DNA from: Agriotes lineatus
Taxonomy: Eukaryota; Arthropoda; Insecta; Coleoptera; Elateridae
Assembly (NCBI GenBank): GCA_940337035.1
Contig: OW679197.1
Location: forward strand, 63,447,903-63,511,902
Length of the DNA stretch: 64,000 bases
Direction: 5' to 3'
Shown: piece by piece, positions 54,230-64,000 of the stretch
Layout: the number at the start of each line of letters is the position of its first letter
How positions within the stretch are numbered: the stretch's first letter is position 1
Program-made: the position numbers and the translations under genes
The notes under the pieces: generated by a model
Seen by the model: only the letters and a program-made list of their open reading frames with translations
Databases searched by the model: none
Told to the model about the DNA's origin: nothing

Positions 54230-54490
54230 ACGGTGATTGGGAATATTCACGACAATCGGCATGCGATCAGTTTGTCGAAATGTACAGAAGAAGAAGTGGA
54301 TTATCGTGTTTTTTAACAACATTGTGAAAGAGTAGTAGAACGCTTTTTCAGTACTGGTAATGTAGGAATCGGCAAGTCTACTGGACGTGCGGCGGTAGTT
54401 GTAGAAAATGCAAATCAAATTATTGCCCAAAATTCCCACCTTTCCATACGTCGTTTATCCCAACAAATATGTGGATTTGTGATTTGAATA
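54230..54490 (+). pseudogene. Mariner-type transposase N-terminal part, interrupted downstream
   Basis: The plus frame with one stop reads LSKCTEEEVDYRVF, then RVVERFFSTGNVGIGKSTGR, AAVVVENANQIIAQN and SHLSIRRLSQQICG. This is the helix-turn-helix region of insect mariner-type transposases (ISTRRLSQ). The catalytic part of the same gene type resumes at 56653 on the same strand, with the element 54546-56649 between. Confidence 0.7.
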
Positions 54491-54545
54491 AACCATGACT
54501 TTACCTTTTTCTATCTCTTCCATTAGTTTATGGTCTTTCCCATTA

Positions 54546-56649
54546 GGGCAGGCGTTAGAGGCCAAAAAAAGGACGTGTTCGGGAAATAATTAGAGGAAAG
54601 CTACAAATGGATTTAATCGCTTTATTTAGGGTCTAGAATGAACGTATTAATTTTTCCCCCTCGAAAGACCTAAGCGTTGGCCGCCATATTGGAAAAAAGA
54701 AGAAAACTTGGACTTTTTCGCCAATATCTTCGTTTATGTTAGCCTGAAAGTAAAAACACCTAGTACTAATATTAGAGATAATTAAATTCTCTACGAAAAT
54801 GGTCTTTTGTAGGTTTTTTACTAAGACTTATAGTTTGGAAGCAATATCCCTGAAAAATGTGTTATTTTCGTGCAACCGCACGAAACGTCAGGTTTCGCAC
54901 GCCCTATTTCGTTTTCTATTAAATAAGACGCTGTTCCAATATTTTAACAAAAACCACCAAATTTTTCAGTGAATATATCAATATTTCTAACCTCTTCCGT
55001 GCGTCAAGACACCAGTGCTCTTCATCGTTCTCATGAGGGTTTGCTTGATAGTCATATCCGACCATATCCCGCACCAGAATTTTTTACAGAGCGTCGGATC
55101 GTAAAAAACCCATTCGATAAAAATCGTTCGTAATCCAATGAAGGGAGTCTGGATTCAAGATCAAACATAACCTGAAGGTATAATTGGCAGGATTTGGCAT
55201 ACAAAAAATTGCCACAAGCGTGTAGATATGGCACATTTTTGTATGCATTGCAAGTGTAAATGCCAGTCTCTACTTCTCTCAACTTGGACTGTTGACATAT
55301 GAAAATATTGGACCCAAAGTTTTGCCGTCGTACCATTCGATTGAAGTTAATTTAATTTTTCCGCGAATTTGAAAGGTTCTGCTTCAATTTTATCTATGAA
55401 AGAAGGATCTCCGATTCCAAAACGGCTTCCTGTAGTGCAGATTCTTCATCAACGTTTACATAAAGTGCAGATAAGATAATTTTTGCCAAAGCCAGGTGCC
55501 AGCAGCATACACGACACTGAATAACCCTTGTAATCCACTTACATCCATGATGTATCCAATCGCCCCCATAAACGGAGATGGAAACCTCCAAGTCTGACTA
55601 TGACGCTGCTTCTTAGGTCGGAGTTTGCACTGCTGGTAGCTATTATATCTCTAGCCTTAATGTGGAGTGGCTAATCCAATGTTACGAAGCAGCAGCTTTG
55701 ATTTAAGGATTTGCATTTTTCGGCTGCCGTGAGTAGTATCGTATATATCGTGACATACTTGCTTGGAGAATTGACAAATGGAAGACACAATATATGCGAT
55801 TTTGAGTAGCTCTTGAATGATGTGACTCGTTCCATCATGCCATTCCATCCTGGAGTATCTAGCAGATCTTCCCACTTCCCATAAATCCACAGGAAATCAC
55901 TAGGCAATATCTGTACTTCGTTGGAGATTGGATTTTTTTCATTTAGATCTTCTATTTTTATGTTTGACAGTTCCGATTTTCCGGTTTTTTGAAAAGATAT
56001 TAATTGAGTATTGCCAAACTGTCCTACAGCATGCGCACTTGGAATTTCTTTTGATCTTGTAATTTCTGCACCCGAAGAAACAGAGCTGTAGGGAGTTACG
56101 CATTAAATCCCCCCATCGCATGAAAGGTATTGGATCCATCTATCGTATTGATATTAACATCAGCGTTATCAAACATAAATTGCGAAAATAAAGTTTCCCC
56201 ACCACTTTTAACCGGGAATATCAGTAAATATGTTGTACAATGTACGTATACACGTATCAATGTGTATTATGTGAATTAAAATGTTCATATATCAACCCAA
56301 AATTTTGGTGAACCTCCTGGAACACCTTATTTCTAACAATGTACCACATTTCTCGCGGCTATTGATTCTAAACTACAAGTTTTAAACAAAAGTATAAAGG
56401 ACATTTTTTTGTAAAGAATTCAATCATATTTAATATTCATAATAGGTATTTTTCCTGTCAGACTAACACAAACGGAGATATTGGCGAGAAACTCCAATTT
56501 TGCATTTTTTTTTCAATATGGCGGCCAACGCTCATGCCTTTCGAGGGGGAAAACTTAATATGTTCATTCCAGACCTTAAATAAACCGATTAAAGCCATTT
56601 ACAGCTTTCCTCTAATTATTTCCCGAAAAAAAAACTCTAGCGCCTGGTC
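54546..56649 (-). mobile_element. 2.1-kb TIR transposon inserted in a mariner-type transposase gene
   Basis: Left end GGGCAGGCGTTAGAG and right end (read inward) GACCAGGCGCTAGAG open arms of about 320 bp. They share TCGGGAAATAATTAGAGGAA, TTTTCCCCCTCGAAAG, GCGTTGGCCGCCATATT and TCGCCAATATC. TA flanks both ends (54544-54545 and 56650-56651). Inside, the minus strand encodes the central part of the same protein family as the element at 40169. It disrupts a mariner-type transposase. Confidence 0.85.
55003..56190 (-). pseudogene. Central part of the uncharacterised arthropod transposon protein
   Basis: Broken minus-strand frames read, in order: FMFDNADVNINTIDGSNTFH then AMGGI (56190-56100), PSDFLWIYGKWEDLLDTPGW, SKSHILCLPFVNSPSKYVTI, TAAEKCKSLNQSCCFVTLD, VIVRLGGFHLR, then LQCIQK..-like and FWCGIWSDMTIKQTLMRTMK with STGVLTHGRG (about 55085-55010). 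Conserved Asp in NTIDG and TLD and Glu in AAEKC could be catalytic, but that is inference. I recall this motif order in multi-copy arthropod proteins of unknown function. At least six stops or frameshifts are present. Confidence 0.7.
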
Positions 56650-56652
56650 TAT

Positions 56653-57370
56653 ATGGATCCTGAAAAAATCCTGAAAAATGATTTGCATTTACATCCCTAC
56701 AAATATTCGATGGTCGAACAACTCCTACCTTCTGATTTTTTCAAAGAATCCAATTTTGTCATTAGTATAATAACAATTTCCGAAATAACGACAAAGATCT
56801 TGTTTTTTTCTGATGAGGCTTGGTTCCATCTTAATGGATATATAAATTCTCAAAATTATAGAAGTTGGTCAGCAAATAATCCCCACAATGTTATTGACGT
56901 GCCTCTGCATTCAGTAAATGTTTGGGTTGCAATGTCCCGAATGCGAATTATTGGCCCAATTTTCTTTAATGAAACAATTAATGCTGAAAGATACCAAAGA
57001 CTCCTTGAACCATTTATAAACCAGTTGAATGATGTGAAACTAACAAATGGTTATTTCCAACAGGACTCAGCCGCTGCCCATACGGCATGAGCAACAATTC
57101 AAAATTTAGAATAGTTTTTCCCAGAGCGATTGGTTAGTGTAGGATTATGGCCAAGTCGATCATCTAATTTGATTCCTCTTGATTTATATTTATTTCCTTA
57201 TTTAAAAAACGTAGTCTTTAGAAATCCAGTTCAGAATTTCTAAGACCTGCAACAAGCAATTGAGGCTGCAGAGGCAAACATAAGGCCTGAAATGTTAAGA
57301 AATGTTTTTAGTAGTTTGCATAGGAATTCACTGTTGTTTACATGAAGATGGGCATCATTTCGAATAACTG
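56653..57370 (+). pseudogene. Mariner-type transposase catalytic part, downstream of insertion
   Basis: The plus frame reads KILKNDLHLHPYKYSMVEQL, ILFFSDEAWFHLNGYINSQN (first catalytic Asp), RSWSANNPHNVIDVPLHSVN, NGYFQQDSAAAHTA (second), then stops, LWPSRSSNLIPLDLYLFPYL (third) and RPEMLRNVFSSLHRN. I count 38 residues between the second and third Asp, three short of DD41D relatives, consistent with small deletions. In-frame stops at 57088 and 57112 and others inactivate it. Confidence 0.75.
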
Positions 57371-57379
57371 CTCTAAACA

Positions 57380-58445
57380 CTTTCCTTAACTGTTTTTAGT
57401 AGTTATTTAACAAACAAGTATGATAATGAGAGCGATTCATAATCAAGACATTTTAACGCGCGCGTTAGCGAGCGAGTTTTTTATTTATTTAGCCGATTAA
57501 CATACGAGTTAGTTACAATAATTACGATCAACGCAAAAATACATTATTTTTCCAATTTATTCAATAAATTCAAGATTCTTACTCTTGATGTCATTGATAA
57601 GTGGGTACGCCTATGTAAATGTCAATTGTGACGTACGGAGAAAATTGACAGCAGGGTAACCAACATTAACAGTGCCAACCTAGAAAAAAAAATCACAACA
57701 ATTTATAATCACCCGGTATATTATCTACTGAAGCGGCAACTAGACAAACACGCAAACTATTCACCGCCGCCTGTGATGTTAGTACGCTTAATTTAAATTT
57801 CTCACATTCTCATGCGAGGAATGGAATGGCGGTACGTTACGCTTAGTGTATTGATCTAGTGACTTTATCAAACGGTGTCAACCAGCGCCAATTTCATGAA
57901 GTGGCCATAATTTGCATATTATCGACATTTAGCTAGCTGGCAGGCTTTATTAAGACGCAGTTTTTGTTAATCAACGCTGGCGACGCCATTTCTAGAGTAG
58001 CTTACTGCTTTATCCGCCAAGGGTGTACAGTGACTATATACAAGACAGTGTGACCATACGATTGTTGGCCGCCATTTTAAAACTAATTTGAGCCTAGATA
58101 TATACAGTGTCTTTAGAAATGATTAAACGTTTTTGAATGGTCATTATTTTGGAGTTAGTTATTTTAACTATTTGATATTGGCTATACGTGCAATGTTATG
58201 TTTTGACATTGACATTTTTCATTGACGTTCGTTCATTGTGCTTTAAGGTGTTGTAGGAAGTTTACAGCCGGTTTCAGTTATTGCTTTGTGGTTTCAGCGT
58301 ACTCTTCTTTTGCAAAAATCACTTCTCTAATTAACGTATTTGAGTTTGGTCTAAATATACACACTAGTTGAGGTTATCTAAACTCAGTTAGAATCACTCT
58401 AAGCCCACACACACCAACGGAGACCAAATGGAACTAGAGCCTGTT
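57380..58445. other. Stretch without recognisable gene; MITE end at 57716
   Basis: AACGCGCGCGTTAGCGAGCG at about 57454 is a CpG-rich core like those of the palindromic elements, with weak arms. ATTTATAATCACCCGG ends at 57716 before TATA and matches the end of the MITE at 39280; its other end was not found. GTGTACAGTGACTATATA (58023) and GTGTACAGTGGCTATATA (58867) mark a short repeat. Confidence 0.4.
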
Positions 58446-58446
58446 T

Positions 58447-58680
58447 ATTTCGTTATTCTTCTTCTTCTAAAGGTGCCTATCTTCTATTGATGTTGGCAAT
58501 CACATTGGCCCATCTGACTTTATTTACAGCGGCTCTAAATAACTCACTCGAAGTTAGACCTGTCCATTTCCTCAAGTTAGCCAGCCAGGAGATGCGTCTT
58601 TGTCCAGGGCCTCTTTTGCCGTTAATTTTGCTTTGTATGATTAGCTGTTGTAATCGTTATAGACAAACCAAAACCTTTCA
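58447..58680 (-). mobile_element. 5'-truncated LINE 3' end (copy C family)
   Basis: The minus frame reads IIQSKINGKRGPGQRRISWL, ANLRKWTGLTSSELFRAAVN and KVRWANVIANINRR, then TAG and a TTCTTCTTCTTC tail on the plus strand at 58459-58470. It matches the C-terminus of copy C (RRGPGRRRISWLKN; AVNKIIIAQMVANIR). Only about 60 residues remain. Confidence 0.8.
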
Positions 58681-60017
58681 AATCTGACAATTCTAAATTG
58701 TCACATTTAAATGAAACGAAATGAACAGACTCTACCAACCTCTTTGGGAACAACTTAGAAGTAACTAAATATTTTGCCTGTTAATGGCTGACATGCGCGA
58801 CGACTAATAGCGGCGGATACATCCCAATGGCAATACTGTTTTGTATACAGCTACTGTAGAAGAGTGTACAGTGGCTATATAAGGACAGTGTGCTCAATTT
58901 TAAAAAAGGCAGCCATTAAGAGTCGTCTCTACAACAACCAGCCACGCCCTTAGGTATTGTTCTGTGCAAGGCCTGCTAAATTGTAAGACAAACGTCACCC
59001 TGCTAAATTGTGACATAAACGTCATTTTATATGGACTGGACATATGTGAAATTCGGAGATGCTTTGCAGAGCGCTGTATACTCACGATCGCGAAAATGTG
59101 TGTAATATGAGGTGGTCAAAAAATGTGCAGTGTAACATTAATTTTACAAGAATATCAATAATATTACTTAAACAGAATTAAACGGCAATGGACGATGTGA
59201 AACGTAAGGAATCACTGCCAGCGATTAAAAATCCTCGTTAACGAGCAACCTAATATTGGAATATAAGTTAAGGTGTCCGTTTTTATCTTCTTTATTGTGT
59301 TTTTGTATATAGAAAACGAAAATTGACAACATTTTGCGTTGATCGACACAGAGATTACGTACAAAAACTAAACATTTTTTTTTAATATTCATAATCAAAC
59401 CGTTGTATTAATTCCACCAGTTAATTTAGGGGAATAGAATATTCAGTGTTACGTAGCCCATAAATTCTCTTTAATTTGATGCAATAATCTTTGGCATTAC
59501 GACATTTATATAGTTTATTATAGCTTTTGATTTGGACTAATGCGCCAATTTCGCAAAAAGCATTTTACTTTTACTCGTTGACATTTACTTATGCAAAGGA
59601 AAATTCGGCATTCGCTTACTCAGAACACTGTAGAATTTTATGAGGATTATTTCATTCCACTTCATATTGGGGCTACTTTCAATAATAAAGGACTTAGAAG
59701 CAATTTTGCCGCACAACCGCCCGTGCCAGATGCTAGCTCCCAACTTCGCGCTAGACGCCTGGCTCGATGGCTCGCTATCGGTAAAGTGCGACAGAAGTTA
59801 AAATTATTTAGGAAGATATCCTGCTTGCTCCCATTGACTGTGTTTTCAAAATCCTGTAACCAAGCGCTCTTAAACGCGACGAGACAAAAACAGCTGCACA
59901 TACGACGGCATAGAGATTAGAGCGGTACCGCTGAACCTTTTTAGAAAATCAAAAGCTACGTGCGTGTTACCTTTAGAATTGTTAAATGCAAAAAGCTGAA
60001 GGGTTGTACGATAAAAT
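58681..60017. other. Stretch without recognisable gene
   Basis: The 109-codon frame at 59591-59920 (plus) and its antisense counterpart share a locally GC-richer segment (about 59710-59790) but no recognisable motif. The rest is AT-rich. Confidence 0.35.
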
Positions 60018-60191
60018 ATGACTGAAAAGGAACCTATATACAGACAAAATCGTCAACTTTGTACCGAAACTGCTCCAAATGGTCACATACCTATTGAATT
60101 TAAAGAATGGCCTGACAAATTGTTAAAGTTCTTGCTATGGAAAAAATTTTGTATTATACACGACGATAAAGATATTACTATTCAATCTTGA
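60018..60191 (+). CDS. Unrecognised 57-residue open frame
   Basis: ATG at 60018 begins MTEKEPIYRQNRQLCTETAP and continues NGHIPIEFKEWPDKLLKFLL. The sequence looks protein-like but no domain is recognised. Its 3' end runs into the palindrome at 60148, so the true C-terminus may have been replaced. It could be an exon or transposon fragment. Confidence 0.25.
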   Translation: MTEKEPIYRQNRQLCTETAPNGHIPIEFKEWPDKLLKFLLWKKFCIIHDDKDITIQS

Positions 60192-60272
60192 ATCATTGAC
60201 GTCTCGAGTTCGTCTCGACGTTAAACGATTCACTCGTGGATAAAATTTAATTTTATCGTCTTGTATAATAAA
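60148..60272. repeat. Palindromic element with CpG-rich core
   Basis: TGTATTATACACGACGATAAA pairs with the inverse of TTTATCGTCTTGTATAATAA, and an inner pair GAATCATTGACGTCTCGAG / TCGTCTCGACGTTAAACGA surrounds the centre. It directly precedes the RT fragment at 60283. Confidence 0.7.
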
Positions 60273-60282
60273 TTACTATTAT

Positions 60283-60912
60283 CAAGTGAAAAGTAATAAA
60301 TCTCCGGGTCTAGACGGTATCACTGCAACTATATTAAAAGAAATGTCTGAACATATCTCATTACCTATTATGAAAATTATACATCTTTCTTTTGAATCAT
60401 CTGTATGTCCAGATCACTTTAAGACTACAGCAGTTAAACCTCTTCACAAAGGAGGCAATCAGCAGCTTTTGGAAAATTATCGTCCGATATCTTTGATATC
60501 AAATTTAGTAAAAATATTTGAAGATGTCCTAAAATCTAGATTAGAAAATTTTATTGCACAAAATTATTTATTGTCAGATAATCAGTTCGGTTTTAGACCC
60601 AAACTAAGTACACAAGATGCGATACCTAAATTAACTCACCTAATTTATACCAATATTGATGACAGTAAACCAACCATAATAGTTTTTTCGGATTTAGCTA
60701 AAGCGTTTGACACAGTAAGTCTTTCAAAATTGTTGGCAAAATTAGATTCGGTGGGGATCAGAGGAAATGCAAATAAACTTTTAGAGAATAGAATAGAACA
60801 GAATAGAAATCAACACGTCCACATTGGTAACACACTAAGTGATCCATTAAACGTTAAAAATGGTGTGCCACAAGGCACCATACTCGGGCCAATTTTATTT
60901 TTAATATCATAA
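60283..60912 (+). pseudogene. CR1/L2/Jockey-type reverse transcriptase fragment
   Basis: An open 208-codon frame: NKSPGLDGITATILKEMSEH, AVKPLHKGGNQQLLENYRPI, SLISNLVKIFEDVLKSRLEN, NQFGFRPKLSTQDAIPKLTH, IIVFSDLAKAFDTVSLSKLL (first catalytic Asp) and NVKNGVPQGTILGPILFLI. It is truncated at both ends: there is no endonuclease, and it stops before the YVDD motif. It has no internal stop, so decay is mild. It is a different clade from the RTE-like copies (VPQGTILGPILFL motif). Confidence 0.85.
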
Positions 60913-61300
60913 CTCTATAATAATGCAGAAGACTACAAGCCGTGTTTACACAACTAAAAGTACCACAGTTGCAATCGACCATTTCTATTTTCGGGTTTTT
61001 CTAAACAAACTTTCCAGTACTTTTAATAGCGATATTATCACAGAAAACAATTATTTAATATGCCTATTTCTTGGGTTTTTTAAAACTACGCAGATAGCTT
61101 GAAACGGAAGTCAATTTTCTTTAATAGTCATATCTCGTCGTTGAATGCTGCCAAGCACCCAAGCAAAAGAGCCGTACATTTTATCATAGTGTAAAAGCGT
61201 CTTCGATGCTTACGCTACATAACCTAACCTATAAATTTCTTCCCTCGTGTTTCCTTTGTGTTGATTGGTCTTCTACAGAAAACAATAACTAATGTCTTCT
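60913..61300. other. Stretch without recognisable gene
   Basis: No motif between the RT fragment and the THAP-like exon. Confidence 0.35.
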
Positions 61301-61333
61301 AACAGTGGCTACAAGTATTAATTCTGTGATAAT

Positions 61334-61510
61334 GGTCTACTGTGCATCAGATAATTGTAGTACAAAGCAAGGTAAGGGAATAGCGTTGTTCAGATTTCCC
61401 AAAAATTTGCAACAACGAGATTATTGGTCTAAATTTTGCAAAAGCAAGAATTTGGCTCCGACTAATGCATCACGGTTATGCCACAAGCTGAAAGGAGTTT
61501 CATTCGTAAG
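61334..61510 (+). CDS. THAP-like zinc-finger exon
   Basis: MVYCASDNCSTKQGKGIALF, RFPKNLQQRDYWSKFCKSK and NLAPTNASRLCHKLKGVSF follow the THAP pattern (C-x4-C, FP, W, P.....C). A THAP domain is a C2CH DNA-binding zinc finger used by P-element-type transposases and host regulators. The final CxxH-F reads LCHKLKG, so the last His ligand is not in its usual place. The exon ends at TTC/GTAAGT (61509-61515), a good splice donor, and an acceptor-like TTCTAG lies about 50 bp further on. No downstream THAP protein body is seen. Confidence 0.55.
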
Positions 61511-63540
61511 TTATTTGTCCTCTTATAATCCATAATGTGTGTTACAATTTATAAATTCTAGCAGGAAACCGAAGAAGCAATGGGACGCTACCGAAATCGC
61601 AAAGCAAGTTGTTGCACTTCTATTGCAATCCAATGACTTAAAGTTGTCGTAAATAAAGTAATTTCCGACACGTTGTACGACTTAAGGCAAGAAGTAAAAG
61701 CGGCGTGTGTCAAAGTTGCTTCGTTTGAAGCCAAATTAGAAAAAGTAAATCGTATACTGGACAGTATGTAACAGTATATATTGTTTGTGTAAGGGTCCTG
61801 ATATGGAACGCGTATGATTGCTGTATTTATCACTTTGCAGTACTGAATTGGGCTCCAACTAATGCTTTACGGTTACGCCACAGGCTGAAAGGAGTTTCAT
61901 TCGTAAGTTATTTGTCCTCTTATAATCCATAATGTGTGTTACAATTTATAAATTCTAGCAGGAAACCGAAGAAGCAATGGGACGCTACCGAAATCGCAAA
62001 GCAAGTTGTTGCACTTCTATTGCAATCCAATGACTTTAAAGTTGTCGTAAAGAAAGTAATTTCCGACACGTTGAACGACTTAAGGCAAGAAGTAAAAGCG
62101 GCGTGTGTCAAAGTTGCTTCGTTTGAAGCCAAATTAGAAAAAGTAAATCGTATACTGGACAGTATGTAACAGTATATATTGTTTGTGTAAGGGTCCTGAT
62201 ATGGAACGCGTATGATTGCTGTATTTATCACTTTGCAGTACTGAATTGGGCTCCAACTAATGCTTTACGGTTACGCCACAGGCTGAAAGGAGTTTCATTC
62301 GTAAGTTATTTGTCCTCTTATAATCCATAATGTGTGTTACAATTTATAAATTCTAGCAGGAAACCGAAGAAGCAATGGGACGCTACCGAAATCGCAAAGC
62401 AAGTTGTTGCACTTCTATTGCAATCCAATGACTTTAAAGTTGTCGTAAATAAAGTAATTTCCGACACGTTGTACGACTTAAGGCAAGAAGTAAAAGCGGC
62501 GTGTGTCAAAGTTGCTTCGTTTGAAGCCAAATTAGAAAAAGTAAATCGTATACTGGACAGTATGTAACAGTATATATTGTTTGTGTAAGGGTCCTGATAT
62601 GGAACGCGTATGATTGCTGTATTTATCACTTTGCAGTACTGAATTGGGCTCCAACTAATGCTTTACGGTTACGCCACAGGCTGAAAGGAGTTTCATTCGT
62701 AAGTTATTTGTCCTCTTATAATCCATAATGTGTGTTACAATTTATAAATTCTAGCAGGAAACCGAAGAAGCAATGGGACGCTACCGAAATCGCAAAGCAA
62801 GTTGTTGCACTTCTATTGCAATCCAATGACTTTAAAGTTGTCGTAAATAAAGTAATTTCCGACACGTTGTACGACTTAAGGCAAGAAGTAAAAGCGGCGT
62901 GTGTCAAAGTTGCTTCGTTTGAAGCCAAATTAGAAAAAGTAAATCGTATACTGGACAGTCTGTAACAGTATATATTGTTTGTGTAAGGGTCCTGATATGG
63001 AACGCGTATGATTGCTGTATTTATCACTTTGCAGTACTGAAATGGGCTCCAACCAATGCTTTACGGTTACGCCACAGGCTGAAAGGAGTTTCATTCGTAA
63101 GTTATTTGTCCTCTTATAATCCATAATGTGTGTTACAATTTATAAATTCTAGCAGGAAACCGAAGAAGCAATGGATTCGGGCGTATGTTGTGAAGCGAGT
63201 AACACACGTTTCTGCGGTGCTCTGTATTTTCCTTAATTAAATCAAGTATTAATTTTAAAATGTTGATGAAAACTAGAGCAGCTTCTTCTGTTAGTGATTG
63301 TAGTGTAGACGCTACCGAAATCGCAAAGCAAGTTGTTGCACTTCTACTGCAATCCAATGACTTTAAAGTTGTCGTGAATAAAGTAATTTCCGAAGCGTTG
63401 CACGACTTAAGGCAAGAAGTAAAAGCGGCTTGTGCCAAGGTTGCTATGTTTGAAGCCAAATTAGAAAAAGTAAATCGTATACTGGACAGTATGTAACAAT
63501 ATATATTGTTTGTGTAAGGGTCCTGATATGGAACACATCA
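61454..63540 (+). repeat. 398-bp tandem array, four units plus a longer fifth
   Basis: GGCTCCAACTAATGCTTTAC starts units at 61851, 62249, 62647 and (CCAACCAATGC variant) 63045; a first unit begins within the THAP-like exon at 61454. The period is 398 bp (397 in unit 1). Each unit holds the degenerate end of the THAP exon, a GTAAGT...TTCTAG intron-like spacer, a coiled-coil frame, and AGTATATATTGTTTGTGTAA trailer. Units 2-4 are almost identical, implying recent expansion. Unit 5 is longer and may be the source. Confidence 0.9.
63260..63496 (+). CDS. Coiled-coil protein fragment, possibly LINE ORF1 N-terminus
   Basis: ATG at 63260 opens MLMKTRAASSVSDCSVDATE and continues IAKQVVALLLQSNDFKVVV, LRQEVKAACAKVAMFEAKLE and KVNRILDSM before TAA: 78 residues with a heptad-like C-terminal half. 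The same segment without this Met and leader is repeated at about 61590-61770, 61976-62169, 62374-62567 and 62772-62965. The pattern (Ser/Thr-rich start, then LEAKLEKVN coiled coil) resembles the start of LINE ORF1 proteins, as inference. The other copies have a 157-bp deletion that removes this start. Confidence 0.5.
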   Translation: MLMKTRAASSVSDCSVDATEIAKQVVALLLQSNDFKVVVNKVISEALHDLRQEVKAACAKVAMFEAKLEKVNRILDSM

Positions 63541-64000
63541 TGCTTTTAAAAGCACGACCGCTGCGATATGTGAAAAACGCAGGTCTATTTTTAAACGATC
63601 AAATAATGCATTCGGACTATCGTATGTCATGTCATATGTTGCCTTCCGTCGTCCATCAAAAGAATCTACAGTAATTAAATTCACTGACATGGCAAATAAA
63701 TATGACTTAACTATTGATAAAAAATAGATTTCATAACATGAAACAACATTTTATGGTCAAAATTTATTTAAAAACAATTTAAATTCAAACACATTTAGTA
63801 AATTTATTCAGAAAATGTATAATGGTTACAAAAAGATTATTTCTATATTAAAATAAAGACACTTAAAACATTTTTCCCGCTGCTGTTCAAGCCTTAGTAA
63901 CAAAACGTGTAAGTCGGTGATTATATTTGTTTGCTACTTTCCCTTGACAACGGAACTTAATATCCTTTATCTAATAGACTTGTCTGTCCGGGACGCTGTT
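63541..64000. other. AT-rich end of window; terminal repeat motif
   Basis: No gene was seen. The last bases, CTAATAGACTTGTCTG then TCCGGGACGCTGTT, match the repeat at 34405-34460, so another copy of that repeat begins here and runs off the window. Confidence 0.6.

Noticed and set aside
59591..59920. 109-codon plus-strand frame as a gene
   Set aside because: No motif, and an antisense frame of similar quality overlaps it; a local GC rise explains both.
61936..62231. Minus-strand 103-codon frames repeated in the array
   Set aside because: They are antisense shadows of the coiled-coil segment and repeat only because the DNA does.
61454..63540. Array of functional duplicated exons of a host THAP gene
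   Set aside because: The repeated exon ends lose the Cys ligand and the coiled-coil frame does not clearly splice in phase; kept as a repeat with an open question.

Overview
The window reads as intergenic, transposon-saturated DNA from a large, AT-rich arthropod genome. An insect is most likely and a beetle is plausible; this rests on the mix of transposon families, not on any host marker gene. I recognised no intact host gene, rRNA, CRISPR array or bacterial operon. Nearly all recognisable coding sequence is mobile-element protein in various states of decay.

Layout. 1-2.4 kb: GC-rich LTR-like sequence, then a tRNA-derived SINE with a perfect 13-bp target duplication beside a second tRNA-like SINE. 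2.5-7.4 kb: palindromes, tandem duplications and a foldback made of two inverted mariner-type transposase remnants. 8.3-10.6 kb: RTE-like LINE copy A (minus). 14.5-17.7 kb: RTE-like copy B (plus), the best preserved reverse transcriptase (RT). 17.8-20.0 kb: a non-autonomous hAT-like element with an exact 8-bp target duplication. 20-26.6 kb: palindromes and dispersed repeats, with no gene. 26.6-29.5 kb: RTE copy C (minus), almost full length. 30.3-35.2 kb: a young MITE, decayed LINE fragments, a duplicated 166-bp unit and a SINE. 35.7-39.1 kb: a near-complete DD41D mariner-type transposon with TIRs of about 650 bp, abutting a second long-TIR element. 40.2-42.2 kb: a TIR element carrying the two ends of a cysteine-rich arthropod protein. 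47.6-51.4 kb: RTE copy D, split by a 394-bp MITE and abutted by an 845-bp foldback element. 52.4-57.4 kb: an RT remnant, mariner remnants and a second TIR element (54.5-56.6 kb) carrying the middle part of the same protein family as the 40-kb element. 60.3-63.5 kb: an RT fragment and a 398-bp tandem array built from a THAP-like exon end, an intron-like spacer and a coiled-coil reading frame.

Two signals stand out. First, two TIR elements hold complementary parts of one uncharacterised arthropod protein family and have similar termini, which suggests a poorly described DNA-transposon group. Second, at least eight unrelated short palindromes share one design: AT-rich arms around a CpG-rich core resembling GCG..GCGAG. 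Several nested insertions allow relative dating. All family names come from reading translated motifs; no database search was possible.
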